From positions 21,762,346 through 21,826,345 of the forward strand of contig JAYGXS010000009.1 of assembly GCA_036362985.1 (NCBI GenBank): a stretch of DNA of 64,000 bases, in the 5' to 3' direction. The position numbers and the translations under genes are program-made. This document shows, piece after piece, positions 35,158 through 46,223 of this stretch. The stretch comes from Ligula intestinalis (taxonomy: Eukaryota > Platyhelminthes > Cestoda > Diphyllobothriidea > Diphyllobothriidae). How positions within the stretch are numbered: the first letter of the stretch is position 1; every line of letters begins with the position of its first letter. The notes under the pieces are model-generated. The model had not been told where the DNA came from and made no database searches. It saw nothing but the letters and a program-made list of their open reading frames with translations.

Positions 35158-38100
35158 TAGAATATTAGGGCGTAACAGCTGATTGGTCAGGGTGGGAGGT
35201 GTTATTTTACTTTTTATTACCGGCCGTAGTATTCGGTTTCCTAAACATAGCTGCATTGGTACCCGCCTGAGTGGCCGACGATCCCCTCCAATTAGCCGTC
35301 GCATCGATGCCAGTGTCTCCTTGCCACTGTAGTTTTCTGACATTGCTTTACCTTTTCCAGCTAGTCCTGTTGATCAGCAAGTTTTCTTTACCCGGCCTAC
35401 TGACTGTATGAAGGTGCGATTGTAAATCGATGCCTGAGGATGGAGATGCTAATAAATCCGGTATAGAGGGTGGCCATTCCGAAAAGCCAGTTAGTGGTTC
35501 GGCTGAAGCACCAGATTCAGAGAGTATCGATCCGATCTGCGAGGCAAAGACACCATGACAGCCCCTTGGCGTAGGGTGCCAGAGGCTACCCCCCTCCCCC
35601 TGCTTGCGGTCCATATGACCGACCTGCCGACACCATTATGACGATCGATATTTTGGTCGTCAATAATTGGATGAAGCCGGGTACAGTTCAACTCAAGCAC
35701 ACACTACGCGCAAAGACCAAAACAGCAAAAGGGCGTATCTCGGATTTCGCTGTTGCTGCTCCCGGCCTATGTTTACCATCGGGGCCGAAACGCAGTTAAA
35801 AAGTACGCGGTTTTTGTTTCTAGCAGCTAGGGGGGTGTGCGTAAAGTCCTCGGAACGTTTAGGCAGCTCTTGGCTTCGGTGGCAATGGCAAACTGCTATA
35901 ACTGATGGTATGCGGGGGGAAGGGACACTTGCCGATCTCCTCCTGAACAGAAATTAGCCAAAAGGTGGTCAGTAGACGCTGCTCTCATGTAACTGTTTAA
36001 AATCCCGGTCTCAGCCGCCGTGCTACAAACCCCTACCCTGAATGATAGAGCGCTGGACTACAAAATTTTTGATAAACAGCTGACTCGATATTAGTATTTA
36101 GGTGCGCAGTCGGGGGGGGACTGGCTCGACCACCGGTAGATGACAGCTGACAAGCGAAAAAATGGCCCAGCCGTTGGTCCTCGCCTTTGTTCATAGCTTT
36201 TCTCCCGTACTGGCGCCATAAGTCCGGTAAAAGCATGCAAATCAGCTACAGTCACCCTGTCTTCCCAGTCTTATCTACTTGCCGCCCTAAGGTACACACA
36301 CAGCTGACTACTATATTATTCACTTTCTAAACTCACCTTAGTTGTCCATCGTATACGAAGCTGCATCCGCGGCACCAAAGGCCGAAGAAAAGTTTCTCTA
36401 CCTAGGGCTACAAATTAATTAATTACGTAAAGGCGTGGTGGTTAGCAAGAAAGGGAGAACAACTGCTACTTATCCTTCTCTGTCTGCTGCTAAGCAAAGA
36501 CGGGAAACCCTCAAAAATATGACCAAAGCTAGCGGTGCTACGGCATATCGAGTGAAAATTTGTTTTTCTGCAAATCCATTCAGAGCAATGAAATGCAGCA
36601 AGACGGATGGAAGCGAATTAGTTTAAGCAAAAATATGGAACTGGAAAGTCTCAAACGCATTGCCCCACCGATACAACTGAGCTTTACAGTTAACTGCTCA
36701 AACAAAGCCAACGCACTGCTAGTCGGTCAATAGGAGATCCACCTGGACAAGGATTCTGAGCCTGCATAGCAACCACACAAATTGCGGGTGTCAGTTCCGG
36801 CTGAACAAGTTTAAAGTCATCCACTTCCATCTCCAGTAAAATCCTGTCTGATATACACGCGATTGGCCTCCTCTTCTGAAAGCTGTCCCAACCCTCTAAG
36901 AATGCTGCCTGCCCTCCCCTCTAGACCCATTTCCACTCAAATGCACAAGTGTGTTAAAACGGTCATAAAACAATGTGCATGACGCCACTAAGTTAGCTTT
37001 CTTCTGCGGCTGATGTTTAGTAGGGCAGCGACTGTGTGTGATGCAAAATTCACAGCTGGATCGCAGGGCTGGCGAGATACCCGGATACGTGGACTGCAAC
37101 TAAATGAAGCCCATCCTCGTATAAATTGTGGCAGTCTATCGTCATTCCACTAAAGCGATCATGCCGCTGCTTAGGCCTGATGGAACATAAATACTCACAG
37201 GGAAGCGCTTATTCTGAAGAAGTACAGTCAATCAGTCATCTAGTGTTTCCCACCACGCCATTGACGAGCCCCCGAAAGTGAAAATTAATACCGACTTCAA
37301 CCATCGAAGAGAGACTTTCAATGCCGGACCTCAGATGTTCACGGACAAAGCACCATGAGCCGACGCAATCCCGGTGGAAGTCTGTAAACACGGTCGACCT
37401 CGACTGATGAAGAAGAAATGGGACGATAAGAACAAGGCCTTCAGGACCTCAAGGATATCACCACTGTCCACATCTAAAAATTGAAAGGGAACCGCCGATT
37501 CTGTGATAATCATAGGAGTTCTAAAGCTCAAACAACTAAACCCATGATTCCGGTAATCAACGGTGCACAAATTCGCGCACTATGGAGTTCATTATCAAGG
37601 AGTTTCAATATCGATGATGAAATCGTCCACTGGATCTCCAAAGCCAGCTAGGACAGCTCAGCAAGCTGCGGGACTCAGGTTAGTATCGACGCGGGTTTTA
37701 CATTTCTAAAAACCTCAGGATTTGCAGGACTGTAACCCTACAGCCCACCTCCTAACGCAAAATGCCACAGACGAGGTTACGTGATGGCAATGTTGGTGTT
37801 CTGGCAGCGGTGACCGAAAAATACATCAACGCTCAGTCCAGCGCAGTGTCCTAAGTCTGCTTGCGATGCGCGACCTTTGCCCTCGCGCGACTGGGGCGCA
37901 CACACGCACTCTAGACTGGTTGAACCCATCTTACCCCCTAAGACTGACTCACACAAAGTCCGCTATGGGCTCTTGTAACAATTCCCGCGCGAAGTGGCAC
38001 TTGGAACCCGCCCCGACAGGGAGCGGATGCAGGTAGCGTCGTTGGCCGTAGTGACGACCCCCACTCTCACGGATGAATGTCATTCCAGACCGGGTGGCAA

Positions 38101-38520
38101 CCTCCTCTTGAATTTTCCCATATCCTTCTATACAGAATGCACTGCTCCTTCTACTCTGGCCTCTCACTTCTTCTTCTCCTAAGGAACCGGGCCTGGAGTA
38201 CTGTAGTTAAAAGGGCTCTATCTCATTCACCCTAACACAACGTGATAAGCCTGACCAAATTACTGTGTGTTTTGGAGACGTGGGCGGTTCGCATTGATGG
38301 AGCAAGACATTTGAACCACTTCCACTACAGCCAGAAAATGTTACACCTGCGGTTACACAACAGGATCCCGATAGGAATTTCCTACAGTCATGCAGAAGCA
38401 CCTGAATCTGTGCCCTCCTGAGGCATTTACAAATGCGATAGAGTGGCAAACGCGTGAGCATAAATAATACGTGCTCACCAAGTGACCCTTAGACAGTTTT
38501 TGCTCCTTTAAATCCTCAAA
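35158..38520. other. Unassigned, with old dispersed repeats
   Basis: Segments at 36835-37060 (CTGTCTGATATACACGCGATT, AGAATGCTGCCTGCC, GACCCATTTCC) resemble 39525-39560 and 39995-40050 (CTGTCTGATATATACATACG, AGAATGCAGGCCACC, AACCCATTTCC). No gene recognised. Confidence 0.35.
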
Positions 38521-38529
38521 ATCGCACTC

Positions 38530-38765
38530 AAACTTCCATAGCTTTCAAAAAATGCCACAGAGGTTTTCTTCACTATCTACCCTTTTGCTTTCGTCCCGCC
38601 TACTGGCTCGTGCAATTTGGCATCTTTGCCAATGAGCCATAGGACTATTCCCGAGAAGTGTTTCTGCCGTACGCATGCATTTCTTGGTCACAGTGTCACC
38701 AATAGGGACCTTAGAGGCGTTGGCCTATCTTGTCCTTAATACAAAATGAATTGAACTGAACCTAG
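38530..38765 (+). repeat. Retroposon-like 3' end, copy 1
   Basis: Shares CACTGTCTGC/CACTATCTAC, TACTGGCTCGTG, GCATGCATTTCTT and a CCTTAATACAAAATGAATTG tail with 42500-42785. The short TTGAACTGAACC-type tail suits a retroposon end. Confidence 0.5.
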
Positions 38766-38769
38766 TAGG

Positions 38770-38930
38770 CCGAACTTTATAGTTAAAATAAATTTTAACC
38801 CTGACTCTAAACGTAACTTTATTTTTCCCTCGAATTCGAAGTACAAACATCTCTATCGCGGACGGTTCCTGTTCACCTGTTCTGTTTAGGAGGCCTATCT
38901 ATCATCCCTGGAATTTTGCACAAAATCACT
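38770..38930 (-). repeat. Degenerate TTAGGG-like dispersed repeat, inverted fragment
   Basis: AACCCTGACTCTAAACGTAA on the plus strand, then ATCCCTGGAATTTTGCACAA near 38910, the reverse of the order at 26100-26290. Confidence 0.5.
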
Positions 38931-41900
38931 AAGACTACGTGGAGAAGTTCGTTTTCCTACATTCTGATTGGGGAGAGGGGTGGCATACGAGCAGTTCTGA
39001 CCCCTTATTTGCCTATGTACGGGAGACCAACTCTGAAAAATGGCACTCGTTAGTGCGGACTCTGCAGGTGATCACCATGGCAACACGACGGAGTGTCCCA
39101 CTTACAGATAAAATCAAACACTTTAAAAAGGTAGGATGCCGATTGAAATTTACTTAACCGGGCGACTTTGCCTTCTACCACGCTTGCCGGCATAAATCGA
39201 CTGGCATTGCCTTGGTTAGATGCGCATTCGGTTTACGGCCCTGAATGTAATTTATTATTCTGTGTCCTAAAGTAAGGTAACGGCTGGTGCGTCATTCGAA
39301 AACTCCAAATAGTCAGAATTGAGGTAAAACCAAAACAATTAACTGGCCGTAGGTTTAGGTACGTGCAACTGGCATAATCTGTCTTCCTTCCGGGTTCAGA
39401 AAACAAAAAAGCCATTCCGCATCTGCCTAAATCTAGGGGAGCCATCTGTTCACATTCCCACTGCAGGCAAACTCGGCCGTCCGAGTCGGCGTCTTGAGGA
39501 CAACAGACCCACATCTCCAGTGAGATTCTGTCTGATATATACATACGATTTTCCCCTTGACAAGACCATCTTTAGAGGTTCTTTTTGCCTTAGACTTATA
39601 ACAATTACCTACTTTTATCTTTTCAGGAACCCGACATTTCCTTTTTTGTTAAATTCCGCCAATGCAAGGTCGAATTTCTCATTTTAGTTGAATTCTGCCA
39701 AGATAAATTTGAAGTCCCCTCAACTGCCAACAGTTTCCAGAGCAACAGGAGTTTATGTTGATGGATTTGATTCTATATAATGCATTGCAACAAATATGAT
39801 TTTCTTTAATTTAATATTTTTTGATCACTTCACTCGCTAACTAAAACTTAACTGTCTGACCACAAAAACGCTGGCCAGTTGGGAGAGACGAAAAGACATT
39901 AAGGTGGATCTACAAGATAGATTTGCCTTCCATTTTTTTCAAAAGCCTGTTCCCTTCACCCTGCTCCGCACCCCATCGAATCCCTTCCCCCGAGAATGCA
40001 GGCCACCATGCACTCTTAACCCATTTCCGTTCGACTAAATACGTGTGTCAAAAACAGCCACGATTGAAAAAAGGCAATTTTAAGCTCACTACCCTTCCCC
40101 TCTCGGCCAATGCAGAAACGCTGCCTCGGTATGCAGCTGTCGCGCCTGGTTGACTTGAACACTCTTGATTCCGTTTCCTTTCGTGTGCAAATTAGCTGCA
40201 TCTGCTTCGCGGGCCACTTGAACACCCCTTTCCATGGCCGACACAGTTTTATCAACAGGTGTTAAGGCTACGAAGGTTTACCCTAGCAGCTTCGATCTTC
40301 CAGGCCCGAATTCCTTAGGTGAGGTGAGAAGACGGTGGGAAAGCCAGATTGTTAGGAATAGTGTATTCTGCAGAAGGATAGGAGGATAGATGGAAAGAGT
40401 TTTGACTCTCAGATGACCGCAGTCCGGCTGCTAGGGCATCAATTCCGGAATGACGAGGGCCTCAGGAATTGCCGGCGCATGCTTTGTTACAGTATCCAAT
40501 CGTACGGCTAATGTCTAGACCAGCGGTGTGGAGCGACCTTGAGATGGGCGAAGGCTGGCTAGCGTGAGGCGTATGTGCGCCTCGATCAAAGACAGTTAGC
40601 GCCTAGCCCCAGGAGGCAGTGGGCGCGCAGGCAGGCTAAAGACGCCATGCGTCAGCGGCTGATCTTGGGTTCCAAGTGGCTGCAAAAGGCCATATACGAC
40701 ATCCCCCTCCCGGGCAATATTCACACCAAACGGACGACGTATGAACTGGCCCCCGAAGTCATACAAAAGCAGCGGTCCTTCCCTCTCCCACTGACACACA
40801 CGCCCTCCAAACACTGGCTCTGCCCTGCACCCACATAGCGTTAGTGAATGTGCGTTGTTCCTTTGTCTGGAGTCAGGCAATCTTTTGCTGACTCCTTTGT
40901 CTATCCATCGTTAAATTTGTTACCTAGTTTATCTTTTACTATTTGCTTAATAGTACCGTACCAAATTTATTTTTGTCCTCATTCGGATTGGACGTACGCG
41001 CTACTGTTGGATTCAGAGTCAAAGGAGGCAAGATGCTCGACACACGGACGTTAACCATTACTTTGAAATTCAAATGAGGTTTAAACTTGACGTGTGTTGG
41101 ACAACACCCTAAAAATGGCTGAAAATAATGCAATCTTTGCGCGAAGTTTTAATCCCTAGCCACGACGTGAGCACAGGTCCACGTTTATGTATGTGGGTTA
41201 AAAGAGATAAAGGGGTATCAAAAATACGTGGAAGATGAATACTACTCAAATAGTCCATGTTTACCGAGCTTGGTTGTGGCAGACGGCCAGAAAACGGTGC
41301 ATTCGACAGCTGATTTAAATGCCTTACGATTATGCAGTAATTAATCCCCTCTACTTTAACACAAAATTCATAATGTCGGCTAGTATTACATTGGATACAT
41401 ACATCATCCACTGATATAAGGGAATTTTATAACACCACGTGGACTGTAACTTAAAATTTTAATTTGGACCTGATGCTTCGTCTTTACTGCAATATTTCCG
41501 AGGGGTACCTATCGCAGATTTTGAGAAAATTATAAAATTGTCGACGAAACTTAGAAATGTCATCAAGCCGTACGAGATGTCAATCCTGCTGTCGGAGGAG
41601 TCACTTTTAGTCCTGATGACAGCAATAGGCAGGAATTCCCCCACCTCTCCTTCACGGAATAGGATGAAACAGTGCCATTGGCAAATATTCTCGTCAGGGC
41701 GCCGTTCAGGAGACGTAGCCTGTAAATGAGTCCTTATCGAGGTCGAAATAATCCATGGGTAAAAATGTGCAGTGGTCGCGTGACAATATACAATAAATGG
41801 CTCCTGACTTCTTGTTAAGCCCAATTTGTTACCCTACTTCCCCCATAATTATCTGACCTGAATATTTACCAGAAGGTTAACTTCGGCGCCAGGCATGAGG

Positions 41901-42499
41901 TCACGTGATTGCAGTCCTCGTCCTACCTCTAGGACAACTAACAACAGGTGCTGCAAACTGAACCAACGCCCAACCTCTCACGAATGCTAGTAGGCGCGTA
42001 TACGTTAGTGTTTGCCTATACCAATCCGATCCGGCCAATCATCTTCAAGGCTGACTCACATCGGAACTCACTGTGACGACTGCCACTATGAAAACGAAAG
42101 TGCTACTGTCGGAGTACGATGGTTAACAACTTAAAAGTAATTAACAAAATGAGTCTCTGCCATTATCTACCTATGTTGTCTCTACTCACTATGCGATCTG
42201 CGCCGATCGTGTCTGGGGACGCACCTATCGCACCTATGGTCCTAGGCTACGCGGCCCTGTCACACCCTTTCTCGTATCGACCGACTGCTGACAACGTGGT
42301 AGGTTCCTCGGCTCTTGACACAGCAAAGGCGTATCATGGTCGCATCTCCGGTCTTCGGGACGTTCTCGTGACTCCGAGGTCTCCTCCTCGTATGGTCCTT
42401 CGGGTGTAGATATTACTCGTCATGGACGCCATGGCTACCGTCAACATTCACAGAAGCATCATGCCGCTATCATTCACAAACTTCCCCCACGAGCGACAG
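38931..42499. other. Unassigned, with old dispersed repeats
   Basis: The frame at 40575-40838 (VRLDQRQLAPSPRRQWARRQ start) is open for 87 codons but has no domain I recognise. 42035-42085 is a copy of the dispersed block at 13985-14040. Confidence 0.35.
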
Positions 42500-42785
42500 T
42501 TTTTCTCCTAAAAACCACAAATGACATTCCATTTTGAATTATGAGCCAGTCTTAGGAGTTTTTTCACTGTCTGCTCTTCTTCCTCAGTTACACTGCTGGC
42601 TCGTGTAAACTGAGTGTGAGTTTATTACTTGAAACAAGTGAGTAGTTGTTTTAAATTGTGTCAACAACTTCTTTAGAATGTTCGGCTTCGCCGATGCATT
42701 TCTTAAATCCTATGTACCAAGAGGGAGTTCAAAGGCGATCGCCTATATTTCCTTTAATAAATTTGACTTGACTGACTTGACCTAT
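42500..42785 (+). repeat. Retroposon-like 3' end, copy 2
   Basis: Colinear with 38530-38765 and ends TCCTTTAATAAATTTGACTT followed by GACTGACTTGAC, a short repeated tail typical of a retroposon 3' end. Confidence 0.55.
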
Positions 42786-44340
42786 ATCAGAAGGCAGGGT
42801 AGAAACCTAAGTGGAACAACCTTAACAAAGGTCGGTATTACCAGCAAGTACTTTTTGGGGGGGAAGTTATTCAGCAGAACTTTGCCGTTGGAACAGCCCA
42901 TGCCGATTGTTTCACCAATCCATTTTTTCGCCTGACAATGTCCACAAACTTCCACCATCTTCCCAATGGAAACATTTGCATCTCCCGCATAACCAAGACT
43001 TGGGTTGTAATTGAGTGAGGCTTTGTTCCATACTTGAGCGTTTATGGAAGCAACTAACGGGCCAGAGTCACCAAACCGTATGTGAATTGGTTGCGAGTTT
43101 CCAGCATCGGTTGAGCGTAGATCCGCTCTTTGTTATGCTTGCAGAGCCAGACGTTTACTTCTACGTCTGGGTAATTCGTTTTGCCGACGTTGCGAATCTC
43201 TTACCCTACCTAGCTCTCTTCTTCGCAGAGTTTGGACTTCGATTTCTTGGAAGCGGTTAGTTTGATGGCAAATCGCATCTTCGTGTCTTCTTTGCAGCAT
43301 TTGATCTTAGGTTTCTTGGGAGTGTTGATATCGCTGACGCGTGGTATTAATCTCCAGACGAAGCCGTCTTTCTGCTTGTGTTTCTTGCGAACGTCTATTA
43401 ACATTAACAAGTCTCTTCTGTTCCTTCGTCTGAAGTTGTGTTCTCGCGGCTGCTCCAATTCCTTTTCTACCTAACGAGGTAGAACCTACAAATAGGTTAT
43501 TATTCTGAACAAAATAACATTGGGTAGAAAAGAAGTAAGTTTACAACGGTACCTTCAGTCCACGGCCCATCATAGTTTGTCGGGTTGTTTGTGCTCAGAA
43601 CATTTCTGACGGTATCACTGTTGTCCATAATGATAGTTTGTAAGGGTTAGATTGAAAGTGAAGGGATTGATGTGGTAGGCCATTCAATTTAATCTAAGAG
43701 CTAGCCCACGACAACCTACGCGTAAGCAAACGGGGGGGTCCAAGTGATATTAGGTCAAGGGGTTTACGTCAGTGAGTATGAAACAGCTGCGCAAACACCG
43801 TTATAGCCTTTGCTGCATTAGCGGCAGGAGGAGGGGAGTGACGTTTCAAGCGGCGTATTCACATCCGCCTGTCACGTCGGGTGTCATTCGGGGCGACAGC
43901 GACATGATGGCTGAATCCTCACGCACACGGAAGAATGAGGCGCCCAAACAATGAAAGCAGTCAGACGCTCGGACAGTAGAGAAACACACGCGCGCATGCC
44001 AGTGCCACACGCGCGTCGAAGGTGCAGAAGGCTTCCTGAGGTGACCCCTTAGACCAATAATAACGGAGGCACACACGACAGACAGACAACTCACTTTTAT
44101 TAAGTATACAGATTACAGTGAAGCTAGACTCGCAGGATCTACCCAACTTTCTCACCACCCCCACACCTGAACCCGATGTCAAGACAAAAGTCGAGAAGAC
44201 CGGAGATATTGGGGAATGCAGGCAGCTGGCGCGGCTAACACTACAAGACACGTACCAACAGCATACCGTATCAGTCTGGCTCTCAGTCCACCACCCCACA
44301 CAACAATACACACATTGGTATTTTACCGACAACACAGACC
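42786..44340. other. Unassigned
   Basis: No gene recognised. Frames at 43015-43260 and 43961-44407 (minus) lack domains. Confidence 0.35.
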
Positions 44341-44344
44341 ACGC

Positions 44345-44414
44345 CACGCTCGAGTTTCGAACTCGCGTCTCTCCGGCCAGAGGCGAACGCTCTAACCCTT
44401 GAGCCACGGGTCCG
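44345..44414 (-). mobile_element. tRNA-derived SINE head
   Basis: The minus strand reads CCGTGGCTCAAGGGTTAGAG, CGTTCGCCTCTGGCCGGAGA and GCGAGTTCGAAACTCG. Box A and box B are both clear. The D and T arms pair, but the anticodon arm is irregular, so it is a tRNA-like SINE head or tRNA pseudogene, not a confident tRNA. Confidence 0.5.
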
Positions 44415-44629
44415 CCGTGTTGTCGGTTTTTGATCGGGAGTATAGATGTTATTGGGTAATTCTACTCCGATCTGTTTCAGGATGTACCCGCCCTGACACT
44501 GGACTGACTGCGCAGTCCATGTTATCCCGAAAGTTGGCAACCCTCCAAGCCACGGCACTTAGCGCACCGCGACAGCTTCAAACGCGTCAGACTACTGCAA
44601 TGAACCACCAAAGGCGACACAGGTAAGCG

Positions 44630-44880
44630 GTAACGTGGACGCGGCTGTGAAAGCGGGCAGCTACACTGCACCATAACCTTCGAGGGGACCCACTGATGAA
44701 CGGAACTGCTTGCAGTCCCATCCTACCAGAACCTCGGCAAAATAGACGCCTGACTTTTTACCTACCTACTCAGTGTCTGGACTGTAAAACCATTTTCTGC
44801 GTAAACCAGAATATTAATGTACAGTAGTTATAATAGCAGAATGCAGATATAGAGACAAAGCAAGCTGACGTCACGCCCCG
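44630..44880 (+). repeat. Direct repeat, copy 1
   Basis: ACTGATGAACGGAACTGCTT (44692-) and TATTAATGTACAGT recur at 45330 and 45461. The upstream AAAGCGGGCAGCT block (44650) recurs again at 44936, so the area is a small cluster of shuffled repeat pieces. Confidence 0.75.
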
Positions 44881-45327
44881 ACGCCAGGAACGGAACGATC
44901 AACGAGACAGAATGAGGGGATGTGGACGGCCGTGAAAGCGGGCAGCTGCACTACCTTAACCCGCAAGGGGAACGCTGTGGACCTGTGGCGACGCGCTCCG
45001 CGAAGGCAAGTATGTGCCAAGGCTGACCGCCGTCAACGATCACGCATTCACTGACCACCTACGCCCGTCCGTCTGACCAATCACCTGTCAAGGCCGACTC
45101 ACACAAAGGCCGCTCCAGACGCAATGGCGATTCCCGCGGTCACCTCTCTTCAGACGTGGCGCTGTAGTCGGCGGTTGCTTGCTCGTCTGATGGTCAAAGG
45201 TCCCTTACCTATTTTCCATTCCTTTTTTTGTAATTAACTGTTACTACAACCCTGGCCTTCCACGTCTTCTCTTCTAAAAAACCAAACCTGAAGATATCAG
45301 TTGCTAACTTAAACCTCTGCGATAAAC

Positions 45328-45520
45328 TAACTGATGAACGGAACCGCTTGCAGGACTGTCACAGGAGGACAGAACATCGGCAAAAGAGAGTCTGAGCTTT
45401 TAGCTACCTGCCTACCTACCTAGCACCCGTACTGTAAGACTATTTTCTGAGTAAAATAGTATATTAATGTACAGTTGTCATAATAAGTACGATGCAGATA
45501 TAAAGATAGAGCAAACTGAT
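45328..45520 (+). repeat. Direct repeat, copy 2, in the presumed METTL14 3' UTR
   Basis: ACTGATGAACGGAACCGCTT followed by CTACCTGCCTACCTACCTAG and GTATATTAATGTACAGTTGT. It lies 50 bp beyond the METTL14 stop codon. A weaker third piece starts near 56735 (TTGATGAACCGAATCCCTTG). Confidence 0.72.
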
Positions 45521-45570
45521 GTCGCGCAGCGTCAGCAACGAACGAGCGATGGAACGGAGGGCAAGACGCA

Positions 45571-46223
45571 TCATCGATGTAACCGATTAGGAGTGTTTCC
45601 AAATCCGCCGTCGCTGTTGGTACCGTCGCCGGGGAACCCGAGACCGCCGCCCCCACCGCCGGTACGCGAGGAGGCTGCCGCTGCCGCAAACAGCATCTGC
45701 ATGGCGGCGAAGGCGTCGCCTGCGACTGCTCCACCCCCACCACCGCCACCACCGAGGAGAGGCGGCGGTGGCATGGTGGCGGCGATTGCCGGCTGCGACG
45801 GTGGCGGAAAGGTCGCGGCGGCAGGTGGTCTGGCCCCACCACCGCGCGGCTCAAAGTCTACGCCAATGGGAGCGCCACCGCCTGCGCCGCTGCCAGGTAG
45901 GCCTCGTTGGTGAGGGTGATTGCCGCGAAATCCCCCACCGCTGCTGCCGCTCGAACCCTCAGTGGCCAGGACACGCAGGTTAGGCGGACGACCACGGGAC
46001 CGTGCTGTACCGCCGCCCCCGTCACCAGAAGAGGGACGGTGTTGAAGACTACCGCCGAGCATGGTGGCCGCGGCAGCGGCGGCAGATGCTTGAAGCGCGG
46101 CCAAACTTCCGCTGCCGCCGCTACTGCCGGCACCCGATTTGCCGACAGAAGCTGCTGCCAGCAGGGCGAGCTTGTTTGCCATCAGAACTGAGCCACCGCC
46201 AGGACGCGAGGAGGCGCTGTCAC
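45571..46223 (-). CDS. METTL14: METTL14 last coding exon (Gly/Ala/Pro-rich C-terminus)
   Basis: The acceptor is CTTGCTCGCAG; two leading bases complete a Gly codon. The exon runs 217 codons to a stop at 45571 and consists of alanine runs, GGGG runs, PPPP runs and scattered RG/RGG-like pieces ([17 protein letters not shown]), ending [12 protein letters not shown]. Vertebrate METTL14 also ends in an RGG region that contacts RNA, but in about 55 residues. The exon is far more GC-rich than its surroundings. No AATAAA was found in the 450 bases after the stop. Confidence 0.88.

Noticed and set aside
40575..40838. 87-codon frame with basic start
   Set aside because: No domain, no second copy, no splice partner; left unassigned.
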